64,000 bases of DNA from positions 222,838-286,837 of the forward strand of contig NZ_NOZR01000006.1 in the NCBI RefSeq assembly GCF_002250655.1. Direction: 5' to 3'. Each line of letters opens with the position of its first letter. The stretch's first letter is position 1. Of this stretch, positions 33,966 through 43,558 are shown piece by piece. This DNA comes from Mycolicibacterium sphagni (GTDB taxonomy: Bacteria > Actinomycetota > Actinomycetes > Mycobacteriales > Mycobacteriaceae). Position numbers and translations under genes: made by a program. The notes beneath the pieces were generated by a model. It was not told where the DNA came from. It saw only the letters and a list, made by a program, of their open reading frames with translations, and made no database searches.

Positions 33966-34781
33966 TCACCCCCTGTAGGCGCGGAACCATGCCGCGCCAG
34001 CCCCGCCGGGGCCGCCTCGTTGGTTCAGCACCTCGCCGCCCGCGCCGCCGCCGCCGGGGCTGCGGCCCTTTGCTCCGATGAATGCCTGTTCCGTAGCACC
34101 CGGGTATAGGTGGGTGTTGAAGGTGCGGTCGCCGGGAGATTGGCCGTGGAAGTTGGCTGCTGCCCCGGCTGTTCCACCGGCCGCGGTGAGCAGAGGGGCG
34201 CCTGTCGCGCCGGCGGTGGTGTTCCCACCATTCCCCCCGTTGCGCGCCCCGCCAGCCCCGATCGAGCCGGTGATGATTGCTGTCTCCCAGGGGATATCGG
34301 TTCCGCGCACGAGGGTGTCCGACGCCCACGCCCCGGCCAGGCCGCCTTTGCCGCGGGCGATGGTGGTTCCGTCCGCACCGCCGCCGCCACCGGCGATGAT
34401 GATCCGGTCGACGCGGGTTGCCCACCAGGGGATCTGGAAGCTGTAGGCCCCCAGGTCGGCGAACATCGTCGTCACATCGACGGGGGTCGGCCCGTACTCG
34501 GCGAGCAGGGTCTTGAAGTTCACATCACCGCCGGCGGGGATGGTGATCTCCCGGGACAGGGTGTCGGCGTCGGTGATGCACACGTCGACCCGATAGTCGC
34601 CGGGCTCAACGAGGCGGCTGAAAGAACCCCTGTGATCCAAGGGGATCCGGACCCGCTTCGGCGCGACCGCACTGTTGCCCTCGTTGATCAGCGAGTCCCG
34701 CACACCCCGGGGGGTGAGGGCCAGATAGCCTTCGCAGGGAAGGCCTGCGGCGTCTGTCCACGTGCCAAACAGGTTGGCCAT
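33966..34781 (-). CDS. Glycine-rich minor tail protein
   Basis: 271 residues. The N-terminal ~100 residues form a beta-sandwich domain (FGTWTDAAGLPCEGYLAL, PGDYRVDVCITDADTLSREI). The C-terminal half is a glycine-rich region (IIAGGGGGADGTTIARG, GGNTTAGATGAPLL, GGPGGAGAAWFRAYRG) like phage adhesins that fold as polyglycine-II bundles. It is likely at the tail tip. Start overlaps the neighbour by one base (TGATG). Confidence 0.7.
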   Translation of the reverse strand: MANLFGTWTDAAGLPCEGYLALTPRGVRDSLINEGNSAVAPKRVRIPLDHRGSFSRLVEPGDYRVDVCITDADTLSREITIPAGGDVNFKTLLAEYGPTPVDVTTMFADLGAYSFQIPWWATRVDRIIIAGGGGGADGTTIARGKGGLAGAWASDTLVRGTDIPWETAIITGSIGAGGARNGGNGGNTTAGATGAPLLTAAGGTAGAAANFHGQSPGDRTFNTHLYPGATEQAFIGAKGRSPGGGGAGGEVLNQRGGPGGAGAAWFRAYRG

Positions 34782-35230
34782 CAGAGCACCCCTTCCTGGT
34801 GTTTCTTCTGCAACCGCTCGAACAAGGCGGCCTGCTGTTGATGAGTCAGCCCATCGAGCGCGGCGTCGAGCGGATCACCGTCGCGCTTGGGGGCGTTCTC
34901 CGGCGCGGTCCACTTCCCGGGCGAGGTCATCCAGTGCGGATCGTTCGCGGCCGGCGGCACGTACACCTTCTCCGGCTGCTTCGAGTGCCCGCATTGGGGG
35001 CATTGCAGCATCACCCCAACTTCGAACTGGTGCTTGGACATCAGCATCCCGTAGGAGGATGGGAAGCCCATCTGCCCGCCGTTCATCCCGGGCAGCGCGA
35101 CGTAAGTCCACAGGAACATCTCCAGTGGATCCGCCAGGTCGCAGTTCTCCCGGGTGGGAACCATGTTGGAGAACTTCCGCGCCTTCCTCTTGTGGTCTTC
35201 GGCGTCAAAGTCCTTGGGCAGGTTGGGCAT
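34781..35230 (-). CDS. Conserved phage protein (resembles the gene-29/DUF2744 type)
   Basis: 149 residues from the ATG at 35230 (overlaps the previous stop, TAATG). PNLPKDFDAEDHKRKARKFS at the N-terminus and a CxxC segment (LQCPQCGHSK) in the middle. Helical C-terminus ending QQAALFERLQKK. I believe this matches a small protein found after the Gp37-like tail gene in several mycobacteriophages, but the exact family is uncertain. Likely structural or an assembly helper. Confidence 0.55.
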   Translation of the reverse strand: MPNLPKDFDAEDHKRKARKFSNMVPTRENCDLADPLEMFLWTYVALPGMNGGQMGFPSSYGMLMSKHQFEVGVMLQCPQCGHSKQPEKVYVPPAANDPHWMTSPGKWTAPENAPKRDGDPLDAALDGLTHQQQAALFERLQKKHQEGVL

Positions 35231-36951
35231 TACCACACACCTACTTCTCTGAGTGCGGCGACGATCGCCTCGATTTTTCCCCAGGCGCGCTGGGCGGGAT
35301 CCTGTAGCGCTCGTTCATCACCGATGGTGGCGATCCAGTCCGCATACGGGTTCTCCGGTGTCCAGCGCAGATCCAGCCGCCGGCATCGGTCCATGTAGAT
35401 CCGTTTGCGTGGATCGTTCTTGAGGGCGAAGCCGATTCGGTCTTCGAGGAAGAAGTGGCCGAGTCCGCGGTCGCCGACCATCCAGGGTGAGGCGTCGAGG
35501 ATCGCTACCTTGACCGAGATTGTGGTCTTCGTTGCCCAGAACCCGGCCCGTAGCACCATGAGGGAGGCGATGGTGTAGGCCTTGTTCGCCCCGTCCTGGA
35601 AGTACTCGAAGTACCGCGACCAGCCCGAGTTTTGCGCCCGCTCAGTGGATTTGACCGACCACCAGGCGAGGATGGTGTCCTCGTAGAGCGGCTTCAGAAG
35701 GGTGTCGACAGACCCGCCCAACGAGCCGATCTGGGCGATCCCACCGAGTATGTCGAACCCGGCTTGTATGGACGCCGAGATCGCCTCATTGACGCCAGGC
35801 ATGCTGTGACCACCGACGTTGACCTGGATGCCCTTGGCCGGGGAGATCGCCAGGTCGGAGGTTTGAATGCCGGACTCGTCGCCCTGCACGTAGACGACGT
35901 ACGGGCATTCCTTCTTCGTGAGCCGGTTCCCCGGCTGGAAGTACTCCTGGGGAACGGTGGTGTCATTGAGGACGTTCTCGGTGGAGTCGATGAAGTCCTC
36001 AGCGAACTCGGCGACCGTGCGCGCGAGCCCGTCGAACATCGTTCCGCCGTGCGATGTTCCGATGTACACACCGGACTTGTCGACGATGTCCCACCACAGA
36101 GTGCCGTGGCGCAGGTTAGCCCCGGGCCACGGGTCCGGGTCACCTTCCAAGTACCGGGTGGGAACCACGGACAGCTCGGAGTCCTCGAGCATGATGTGGG
36201 TCATGTCGTGCCAGTTCGACCACCTGCTGGAGACGACACCCCACACGACACCGGAGGCCATGGCGTCGATGAACGACAGCGGCTTGACGACGTTCTGCCA
36301 CTGCGACATGTCCAAAGCCGTTACATAGGAATGGAAGTCGAGCGGGTCGTCGGGGATGGTGATGAGCGGGTTGTGCTCACGAATGAACTGGAGATGCAGG
36401 CTGAGTAGCAGGACCCAGGTGACCGGGCCAGCCAGCAGAAATGCCCTAGGCCACTGAAATGCGGCCGGTAGGAACGGGTTACTCCATACGGAATACCATT
36501 TGGCGTTCTCGTAGTCGTGCAGCCAGGTGACGATGAGGACTTCGTCGCCGTCCTCGGTGCACCGATAGGTTGCGTTGTCGAGGCGGCCGCCCCACCGGGC
36601 CCCGCAGTGCTCGACGGTGATGTGGACGTTTCGTTTCTCGCCGCGGTCGATGCGGCCCTGCATGTCGTAGATCCACTGCGCGGCATGGGAGTCGAACGGC
36701 AGGATGGTCTGGCCGGGCCCGGAGTCGTTGGAGATCCACGAGAACTCAGCTGAGTAGGTGTCGTCGCCGAGGATGTGCTGGAGGTGCCATTCGCCGTCGT
36801 GGATGGAGGCGATCGGCTTCTGTTTCCGCAGGGCTTTCTCTGCGCGCTCCTGCTTTAGGGTTTCCGCCCAGATCGCCTCGCACTGTTGTTCCAGCGTGAG
36901 GTTGGTGGTGTCCAGCGGGTGGGGTTCGTAGTCCAACACCGCTGTGGGCAT
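35230..36951 (-). CDS. Minor tail / baseplate hub protein (Gp37-like)
   Basis: 573 residues. AILGDDTYSAEF-type strands, SHAAQWIYDMQGRIDRGEKRNV, FSYVTALDMSQWQN-like segments and the C-terminal MDRCRRLDLRWTPENPYADW match the large minor tail proteins of actinophages related to ReqiPepy6 Gp37, the baseplate hub component placed after the Dit-like protein. No enzymatic motif is visible. Confidence 0.78.
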   Translation of the reverse strand: MPTAVLDYEPHPLDTTNLTLEQQCEAIWAETLKQERAEKALRKQKPIASIHDGEWHLQHILGDDTYSAEFSWISNDSGPGQTILPFDSHAAQWIYDMQGRIDRGEKRNVHITVEHCGARWGGRLDNATYRCTEDGDEVLIVTWLHDYENAKWYSVWSNPFLPAAFQWPRAFLLAGPVTWVLLLSLHLQFIREHNPLITIPDDPLDFHSYVTALDMSQWQNVVKPLSFIDAMASGVVWGVVSSRWSNWHDMTHIMLEDSELSVVPTRYLEGDPDPWPGANLRHGTLWWDIVDKSGVYIGTSHGGTMFDGLARTVAEFAEDFIDSTENVLNDTTVPQEYFQPGNRLTKKECPYVVYVQGDESGIQTSDLAISPAKGIQVNVGGHSMPGVNEAISASIQAGFDILGGIAQIGSLGGSVDTLLKPLYEDTILAWWSVKSTERAQNSGWSRYFEYFQDGANKAYTIASLMVLRAGFWATKTTISVKVAILDASPWMVGDRGLGHFFLEDRIGFALKNDPRKRIYMDRCRRLDLRWTPENPYADWIATIGDERALQDPAQRAWGKIEAIVAALREVGVW

Positions 36952-37914
36952 TTACTCTTCGCCCCAGGGCCGGTTGAAGCGCCGCGGCTGCACCAGCTGC
37001 GCCATCGCACCGCCGGCGGGGGCGTCGGTGTAGGAGATGGGGAGCAGCTGTTTGGGCGTGTACGGCGGGATGACGTGCATGAAGAACATGCCGTTGGGCA
37101 CCAGGGCGGGCAATGCGTTGGTGAAGTTGTGGTCCCGCACCATCAGGTCGTTGGCGGTGTCGAGGCTGATGACGATTCCACCCTGATCGTCGGTGATCGG
37201 ATTGAGCGGAATGGAGCGGGTCGCGTAGACCCCGCCCGGCCGGCGGTTGTACTTGGCGCCCTTCCATGACACATCCGGGATCGTCCAGGTGCCTTTGGTG
37301 AGGATCCATTTGTGCTTCATCGGCCGCGGGGTGGGGTTCTCGACCTCGATGAAGCCGGATGCTGACGTCGCCGACGACGAGAACGTCTTGATGACGTCGT
37401 CCTGATACCAGAATGGCTGACCGGCGCGGACTTTCAGGATCAGATTCGCGTACTGGGCTTCGATCGGATCGAGGTCCGGGTCGAACTCGGGCTCCTCATA
37501 CATCAGGAGGTCGAGTTTGCGTTCCCCCGACTTGGCGGTGTCGATGTGCAGTGTGGTGGGTTCGGGGTCGTCGTCCCATTCGTCTTCTTCGTAGGCGAAG
37601 AGCTTCATGAACTCCGAGTCGTTGTCCTCGAACGACTGGTCTTCGCTATCCATCACGTGCAGGCCGATTTTCATGTCCCGGTGCAGCCACTTGACCGACT
37701 TCTGCTTCGACCCCTCCTGGAAAGCCCCTGACTTCCAGTTGGTTTCGACCTGGGAATGCCAGATGCCCTTCACCTGACCGGCCGCCAGGTGGATGCCCTC
37801 CCGGCCCGATCGCGGCCCGTGGACGTGCACGGATTTGCCCATGCCGGTGAACCACATGGCGCGGATTTGCCGCTCGAAATAGTCCGGTTCTTCGTCGATG
37901 AACGGGTTGCTCAC
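36952..37914 (-). CDS. Minor tail protein (distal-tail, Dit-like)
   Basis: 320 residues from a GTG at 37914 that overlaps the tape measure stop by 4 bp. Position immediately after the tape measure, size, and beta-rich content (SVHVHGPRSGREGIHLAAGQ, GIHVMDSEDQ-like strands and KHKWILTKGTWTIPDVSW) fit the distal tail protein that caps the tail tube in mycobacteriophages. Confidence 0.75.
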   Translation of the reverse strand: MSNPFIDEEPDYFERQIRAMWFTGMGKSVHVHGPRSGREGIHLAAGQVKGIWHSQVETNWKSGAFQEGSKQKSVKWLHRDMKIGLHVMDSEDQSFEDNDSEFMKLFAYEEDEWDDDPEPTTLHIDTAKSGERKLDLLMYEEPEFDPDLDPIEAQYANLILKVRAGQPFWYQDDVIKTFSSSATSASGFIEVENPTPRPMKHKWILTKGTWTIPDVSWKGAKYNRRPGGVYATRSIPLNPITDDQGGIVISLDTANDLMVRDHNFTNALPALVPNGMFFMHVIPPYTPKQLLPISYTDAPAGGAMAQLVQPRRFNRPWGEE

Positions 37915-40900
37915 TTGCCACCCATCGAAGGCCGGCCGCGGTACCGCATCGTGCGCAGCTGCTGGTAGTCGTCCATTTTGCGGCGGAGCTCGTCGGCGTT
38001 ACCGACGGTGACGTTCTCCAAGATGATGCGGAAGTCGTCGCCGCCACCCATGGCCTTCGGATCCAGCTGCGGGGCCGGCTGGTTGGCGATCCGGTTCAGG
38101 TTGTTCCACTGGTCGCCGTTGAACACCGGCATCGGCTCGACCGTCTTGGACTTGTTGACGGCGATCCCCCCGGGCTGCAGCCAGCCGCCGTCGTCGAAGA
38201 TGCCCACCGCGCCGCCCTTGGCGTAGCCGCCCAGGTACTGCTTGTACCGGTCGAGGAACGACTGCCCGGGCGCGGCGTTGATCGACGGGGTCGGAGCCTG
38301 CATCGGCTGCACGGGGCCGGCCGGAGGCGCGACGGGCGTGCCTGCCGAACCCGAGAGCGCGGGCTGCGTGGGGGTGCTCGCGGCGCCGCTCATCGGAGCC
38401 AACGAGGGGGCCGGCTGCTCGGGGGCCGCGGGAACCTCCGGCAGCTGGTTCTTGGGATCCTGCTGCTTGAAGGCCTTCTCGATTGTCGTCGTCGCGGCCT
38501 GCATGATCTGCTGCTGCGGCATGAACCCCATCGGATCCGTCGACAGCCAGCGCGGTGCCCCGAACGGGGTCAGCTGCTCAATCAGGGCGTCGGTGCCGAT
38601 ACCCAGCATCTGGGCGCCGTACTTCACGCCCCGCTTGGCGATGTTGGCGCCCATGCCGATGCCGAACTGCGCCGCGGCACCCGCAGCGCCGCCAGCACCC
38701 GGGGCGACCATGTTGACGCCCATCGAGGCGGCGGACGACGCTGCTGAGGCGGCCTGGTCGATGATGCCGTTGATCACCTCGGCGCCCATGCCGTAAATCC
38801 CGGACAGGAAGCTCGTGCCCGCAACGCTGCCGTTCCCCGCGGCTGCGGGGATGTAGCCCTCGGTGCGGAACGACTTGCCCAACTCGCCAAGGAAGTCGGG
38901 CTGCTGGTCTTGCTGCAGCTTCGCGTAGTCGCCGTGCGCCTCGGTCTGCGTCCGCAGGGCTTGCTCGAGGTCGTACTGGGCGGACAGCATCTGCGAGGCC
39001 GGGACGTCGTCCTTCCCCTTCAGGGCGTCCAGGCGGGCCCGCGACAGTTTGGCCGCGTCGTCGGCAGAGAACACCTTGTTCTCCGGATGGCTCGACGGGG
39101 AGCCGCCGCGGGCGATGATCGGCAGATCGGCCTGCGCCTGCTGGAATTCCCTGTTGAGCGAGCCGAACCCCTGCTGGGCCTGCAGCAGCGCGACCGGATC
39201 GGCGTCGGGGTTGTTGAGGACCTCGTTCAGTTGGGCTTGGGAGACCTGGACCTGATTCTGCAAGTCCGCCAAATGATTCTGCGCGTCCCGCAGCTTCGGA
39301 TCGACTGCTCCACCGTCATCGAAGCCCGGAATGACCCCCGCATTCAGGGCGGAGCGGAAGGCATAAACCCCTGACTGGCCGCCCATCTTTTTGACGTCTT
39401 CAGCGTCGAGCACATGCTCACCCGGGGCGAGCATCGCCGGAATGGAGTCGACCTTTGAACTCCCCGATCCCCACACGCCGCCGCCGCCGGAGTAGCCCTG
39501 GGCCCTCCACTGGTTGAAGAACTGGGAGAGGTTCCCGGCGTACTCCTGATTCCACTTCCCCTGCGGGACAGCGCCTTGCACCCCGTACTGCAGCCACTGC
39601 AGGTAAGGACCGGAGTCACCGTTCTGCAGAGCTGCGAGGGCATCACTCTTGGCCTTCGGGCCACCCTGGGTGGCGTATCCGCCGGCCTGGTAGTTGTCGT
39701 AGAACTTCTGCAGAGACTTGTTGAAGTCGTTGGCGTACGGAGCGCCGCCGGTGTAGCCGGTGTCGGCGGTCTGGGTGGAGAACCCCATGAAGCCAACGCG
39801 CCCAAAGTTGCTTTCCGCCTGAGCCACTGCGAGAACACCGGCGATCTCCTGATCGGAGAGTCCTCGGCGGCGGCCCTCGGCGACGAGAGCGGCCACGACC
39901 TGATCGCGGGATGCGTCCGGGCCCAGCGAGGCAGTAGACGGGGTTGGGATGTTTCCGCCGGAGGTGGTGCCGCTCAGCAGCCCACCAGTGGGGTCGAACG
40001 GAGTCGAACCCGGCGCAGGTGCGGACAGCGCAGGCTGCGGCATGCCCGGCAAGGGAATTGACCGGCTCTGCCGAGTGTGAACGTGAACGTTTTTGGGGTC
40101 GTTCCCGCCATGCTCGTCGTAGGTGGCCTGGTCGTAGTAGCCCGGATTGATCTGGCCGCCGCCGATACCCGTCTTCTGATGGGTGTTCGGGTTCTCCCAG
40201 ATGACCTGTTCGAGGTCTTGTGGGATCGTCGCGAGATAGTCGGCGAACTTCTGCAGGTTTTCGACAGGGCCGGTCCAGTCGATGCCGCGGTTTTCATGGT
40301 TCGGGTTCGGGGCGTAGCCCGGCTCGTTGCGGTCCGACTCTTGATGCCCGCCATAGGTGCTCGGCTTGATGCCGAAGCGGTCGGCCATCTGCATGACCCA
40401 TTCCGGGAAGGTCGCACCGGTTCCGGACCCCCCGGTGTTCGTTCCGGACGGCAGCCCGTACGGAACCGACGGAAGTCCTTGCGAGGCAGCCGCTGGGCTG
40501 CCAGCGGTTGCGGGAGAGGGCAATGCGGTGGAAGGCTGCGCAAACCACCCACCGGCTGGCGGATTCGCAGCAGAGGGCGCTTTCGGACCCGGGTTGAACG
40601 GTGCAGCGCTGGGGGCGGCGTTCGCCTCTGGGATGCCGAGCAGATACTTGTCGACCCAGTCTCGTGTATCTTTGCCCGCCTCGGCCGGCGTCTTGACGTG
40701 CGTGTCCATCCAGTCGAAAAAGGCCTTGATGTCACCGAGCTTGTCGGCCGTCTCGCCAACAATGTCACCAACGCCCTTGAAGAAGTTATGGATCTCGCCG
40801 CCGTGCGAGTTGGTCCAGTTCTCAAGCTCTTTCAGCTTGTCCGTCAGCTTGTTAACGCCACCGGTGGCGCCGGCGAGCGGATCGCTGTTGGGGCCGCCCG

Positions 40901-42077
40901 AACCGAACACCGCGCCGATGAAATTCGCGCCGACTCGGGCGACGCTGGCGTGCATCCTGTCGATCGCACCCTGGAACGTGTCACCCATCCTGGCCGACAG
41001 GCCACCCCAGTCGTGCTCGACGGCCTTCTGCAGCTCCGTGAGGGTGACTTTGCCTTTGGAGACCTGCTTTTCGAGCTGCGCACCCGTCCAGCCGAACGTG
41101 TTCATCAACGCCGCCCGGACGTGGACGCCGTTCTCCTCGAACTGCTGGATCTCCTCGGCCATCAGCTTGCCCTTGCCGAGTACCTGGCCGAAGATCAGCG
41201 AGATCTGCCCGAACGGCTTCCCGGCCGATCCGGCGGCGTCGGCGATGTCACCGATGTACTGCTTGAGCTGGGCGCCTTCTTTCACCCCACCCGAGAGGGC
41301 TTGGGTGACGCTGTTCATCGCCTCGTCGAGCTTCACCGGGGTGCCGGAGATCACGGAGGTCACATCGTCGGTGATCTGCTTGATCTGCTCTGCGGACTTG
41401 TGCATCACCTGCAGCTGCGTGGTCGCAGTCTGCAGGGTCTTCAACCGGTCTAGACCCGAGAACAGCGTGTAGCCGACCAGGCCGCCGCCGCCGATTCCCA
41501 GCGCGCCGGTGAGGGTGGTGCTGATGGCGCCGGCCATGAGGCTTCCGGTGCGCCGCGCGGTCTGGACACCAGCCTGTTCGAGGGGAGCGAAGACCTGCCG
41601 GCTGCGCACCACCCCGACGCTGTGGAATTCGTCGTAGAAGGCCCTCGACGCGTCGCGGGCGTTCAGTGCGTTGCGGAACTCCGCTTCCCACCTCTTGGCG
41701 ACGTCGGTGCCGCCGCCGCGCATGGAGGTCTGAAGGGCGGAAGCATAGTTACGGCCGGCGACGAGGGCGTCCCGGCGTGCCTGATCGTTGCCTGCGGCCA
41801 ACGACTTCAGCAGCTGCTTGGACGCCTTATCGCCTGCCCCGCCGAGCTCTTTGGCCAACGTGCGAGCAAGACTCGAACCGAGCTCACCCGTAGAAGCCTT
41901 GGTGCCCTTCGAAACCTCCGTCGCCAGCGAGGAACTCAGCTTCTGGCCGGCAACTTGGCCGGCGCGGGAAGCGGTGCCCTGCAGGCTGTCGAAATCTGCG
42001 CTGACCTGCTTCATCGCCGAGGCGTACTTCACCGTGAGGTCGATGTAGCCTGACGCCAACTTCGCAGCACCGGACAT
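37911..42077 (-). CDS. Tape measure protein with embedded peptidase- and lysozyme-like segments
   Basis: 1,388 residues. N-terminal helical coiled coil (~1-150), a glycine-rich/TM-like stretch (~175-205, AISTTLTGALGIGGGGLVGY), then a TMP-characteristic domain (~210-390). Residues ~556-672 contain NPNHENRGID and NVHVHTRQ, resembling the zinc ligands (HxxxxxD and HxH) of M15-type peptidases. Residues ~720-850 (IAGVLAVAQAESNFGR ... KSLQKFYDNY) resemble a lysozyme/transglycosylase-like fold. The C-terminal third is hydrophobic plus Pro/Ala-rich linkers. It sets tail length and enters the host envelope during infection. The ATG overlaps the chaperone stop (TGATG). Confidence 0.93.
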   Translation of the reverse strand: MSGAAKLASGYIDLTVKYASAMKQVSADFDSLQGTASRAGQVAGQKLSSSLATEVSKGTKASTGELGSSLARTLAKELGGAGDKASKQLLKSLAAGNDQARRDALVAGRNYASALQTSMRGGGTDVAKRWEAEFRNALNARDASRAFYDEFHSVGVVRSRQVFAPLEQAGVQTARRTGSLMAGAISTTLTGALGIGGGGLVGYTLFSGLDRLKTLQTATTQLQVMHKSAEQIKQITDDVTSVISGTPVKLDEAMNSVTQALSGGVKEGAQLKQYIGDIADAAGSAGKPFGQISLIFGQVLGKGKLMAEEIQQFEENGVHVRAALMNTFGWTGAQLEKQVSKGKVTLTELQKAVEHDWGGLSARMGDTFQGAIDRMHASVARVGANFIGAVFGSGGPNSDPLAGATGGVNKLTDKLKELENWTNSHGGEIHNFFKGVGDIVGETADKLGDIKAFFDWMDTHVKTPAEAGKDTRDWVDKYLLGIPEANAAPSAAPFNPGPKAPSAANPPAGGWFAQPSTALPSPATAGSPAAASQGLPSVPYGLPSGTNTGGSGTGATFPEWVMQMADRFGIKPSTYGGHQESDRNEPGYAPNPNHENRGIDWTGPVENLQKFADYLATIPQDLEQVIWENPNTHQKTGIGGGQINPGYYDQATYDEHGGNDPKNVHVHTRQSRSIPLPGMPQPALSAPAPGSTPFDPTGGLLSGTTSGGNIPTPSTASLGPDASRDQVVAALVAEGRRRGLSDQEIAGVLAVAQAESNFGRVGFMGFSTQTADTGYTGGAPYANDFNKSLQKFYDNYQAGGYATQGGPKAKSDALAALQNGDSGPYLQWLQYGVQGAVPQGKWNQEYAGNLSQFFNQWRAQGYSGGGGVWGSGSSKVDSIPAMLAPGEHVLDAEDVKKMGGQSGVYAFRSALNAGVIPGFDDGGAVDPKLRDAQNHLADLQNQVQVSQAQLNEVLNNPDADPVALLQAQQGFGSLNREFQQAQADLPIIARGGSPSSHPENKVFSADDAAKLSRARLDALKGKDDVPASQMLSAQYDLEQALRTQTEAHGDYAKLQQDQQPDFLGELGKSFRTEGYIPAAAGNGSVAGTSFLSGIYGMGAEVINGIIDQAASAASSAASMGVNMVAPGAGGAAGAAAQFGIGMGANIAKRGVKYGAQMLGIGTDALIEQLTPFGAPRWLSTDPMGFMPQQQIMQAATTTIEKAFKQQDPKNQLPEVPAAPEQPAPSLAPMSGAASTPTQPALSGSAGTPVAPPAGPVQPMQAPTPSINAAPGQSFLDRYKQYLGGYAKGGAVGIFDDGGWLQPGGIAVNKSKTVEPMPVFNGDQWNNLNRIANQPAPQLDPKAMGGGDDFRIILENVTVGNADELRRKMDDYQQLRTMRYRGRPSMGGK

Positions 42078-42807
42078 CAGTCATCACCTCCCTTCCCGGA
42101 GAACAGGTCATGCAGCTTCTGCGCGCGATTCGATGAGTCGCGCGGCTTGAGCCCCAACAGGGCCCGAATCTTCGACCGCGGAGCGGCTTTCACCTTCGGC
42201 TGGACACGCTTGCGCCGCTCCACGCCGGGCCGCTCGATCGGGTCCGGCATGTTGCGGTTTCGGCGGCCGTCCTTCGTCTTGGCCCACTGCAGCCACCGCA
42301 ACACGTCAGCGATGGTGGCCAGAAGGTGATTCGTCAACGTCCACCCGGCTTTGTCGGGGTACATCGACCGGTACAGCTCGGTGCCCTCACCGGAGCGTTC
42401 GACGATGGTGATCAGATCCGCCCAGTCGAACCACTCACACGGGCAATACCGAAGGCGCAGACCAAGTTTGATCAGGTCAAATTCGAGCGCGGAGCCGTGG
42501 TCCTCTACTGTTCGGAGGACACCTCGGATTTTGGGATGTCAACCTCACTGGCCTTCTGCCACGCGGCCATCAGCGGGTCCATGTTCACCGAGTTCGGGAT
42601 CGAATCCCACCACGCCAAGGTGTCAGCATCCATGCCCCACTCGAGGAGCAGCCACGTCGCCTCGGTCGAGTTGCCGCGGGACTGGCGGAACACTTCGTTG
42701 GGGATCAGCCGAGCCGACCGCATCGTCAATTCCCGGATGTCCTCTTCGCCGTCGACGTTGACGAATTCGAATTCGAACGTGACGGTGGGGGCAATCTTTG
42801 CAGCCAT
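42077..42807 (-). CDS. Tail assembly chaperone, frameshifted long form (G-T type)
   Basis: A -1 frameshift at CCCAAAA (42529-42535) fuses the short chaperone (start 42807) to a second frame that is open from the slip site to TGA at 42077. The predicted product is 243 residues. In the -1 frame it continues IRGVLRTVEDHGSALEFDLI ... YRSMYPDKAGWTLTNHLL and ends in a basic tail. Two overlapping frames in front of the tape measure, joined by programmed frameshifting, are conserved in long-tailed phages (lambda gpG/gpGT). The ratio of short to long form guides tape-measure assembly. Confidence 0.88.
42505..42807 (-). CDS. Tail assembly chaperone, short form (G type)
   Basis: 100 residues from the ATG at 42807 (a start at 42822 is possible). 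Beta/alpha protein (PTVTFEFEFVNVDGEEDI, WLLLEWGMDADTLAWWDSIP) of the size and position of tail assembly chaperones. It ends KSEVSSEQ just after the slippery site. Confidence 0.88.
   Translation of the reverse strand: MAAKIAPTVTFEFEFVNVDGEEDIRELTMRSARLIPNEVFRQSRGNSTEATWLLLEWGMDADTLAWWDSIPNSVNMDPLMAAWQKASEVDIPKSEVSSEQ
42529..42535 (-). other. -1 frameshift site CCCAAAA
   Basis: In the zero frame the minus strand reads ATC CCA AAA TCC, so the heptamer is C CCA AAA, the canonical X XXY YYZ pattern for a -1 slip. After slipping, the frame continues without a stop into the downstream ORF ending at 42077. Confidence 0.9.
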
Positions 42808-42855
42808 CTGTCGCAGCCTCACTTCGTGAATTGGTTTTGCGCAGCCGGGGATAGA

Positions 42856-42898
42856 CCCGTGGGGAGCGGCCCCGGCTGCGTGGAGTACTCCCCACGGG
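42856..42898 (-). terminator. Hairpin after the major tail gene
   Basis: An 11-bp perfect stem (CCCGTGGGGAG at 42856-42866 with 42888-42898), 7 bp after the major tail protein stop. It lacks a T-run. It could partly end transcription or protect the 3' end of the abundant tail-protein mRNA. Confidence 0.55.
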
Positions 42899-42904
42899 GC
42901 CTAG

Positions 42905-43507
42905 TTACGAACCGGTGGTCTTACCGTCGTCGGTCCAGGTGCGGGCGTTGTCCTTGAACCCGTCATCACCTCTCGCCAGTTCGGATTCGAACGCCTCGAT
43001 CGTCACCTTGTACTCGATGGTGTCGGTGTGAACGATCTTGACGTCGCCGGTGTCGATGATCTCGCCCTCCGGAATCCAGGTGCGATGCCGCGCGCCCAGC
43101 TCGGAGTCGATGGTGTCGATCACCCACTGCAGATGCGGGGTGCGCTTGGAGTTCTTACGCACCTCGATCTGGGTGCCGTGCTCACCGTCGGCCGGCGTCA
43201 CGGTCACGTTCGACGCACCCCAGATCGCCTTGAGCACATCAGCGTTCAGCGATTCGAGGAACACCAGCTCGTAGGTGATGCCGAACTCGGTGTGTAGCAC
43301 CTTGACGACCTTGCCGCCGAAGTTGCGCTTCTTGTCGATCTTCCGGTCGACAATTTCGGTGAAGCCGTCCTCTCCGACGTCACCCAGGTCGAGGAACAGC
43401 GAATCCAGCTCGGACACAGCCGAGGTGGGAGGATCGGCACTCAGAGGGCCGGCGAAGATAGTTCCTTCTGCGGCCGGTTCAGCCGCGTACACAAGATCAT
43501 TGGACAT
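42905..43507 (-). CDS. Major tail protein
   Basis: 200 residues. Features of siphovirus tail-tube proteins: N-terminal SNDLVYAAEPAAEGTIFAGP, LFLDLGDVGEDGF, and beta strands such as KVVKVLHTEFGITYELVFLE and IEVRKNSKRTPHLQWVI. Position (between the tail terminator and the chaperones) and size fit. The adjacent hairpin on its 3' side is consistent with very high expression. Confidence 0.9.
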   Translation of the reverse strand: MSNDLVYAAEPAAEGTIFAGPLSADPPTSAVSELDSLFLDLGDVGEDGFTEIVDRKIDKKRNFGGKVVKVLHTEFGITYELVFLESLNADVLKAIWGASNVTVTPADGEHGTQIEVRKNSKRTPHLQWVIDTIDSELGARHRTWIPEGEIIDTGDVKIVHTDTIEYKVTIEAFESELARGDDGFKDNARTWTDDGKTTGS

Positions 43508-43558
43508 TTGTCACCCTTTCAGGCACGGTGCAGCCGGGGCCCGAGTAACAGGTGCGCC

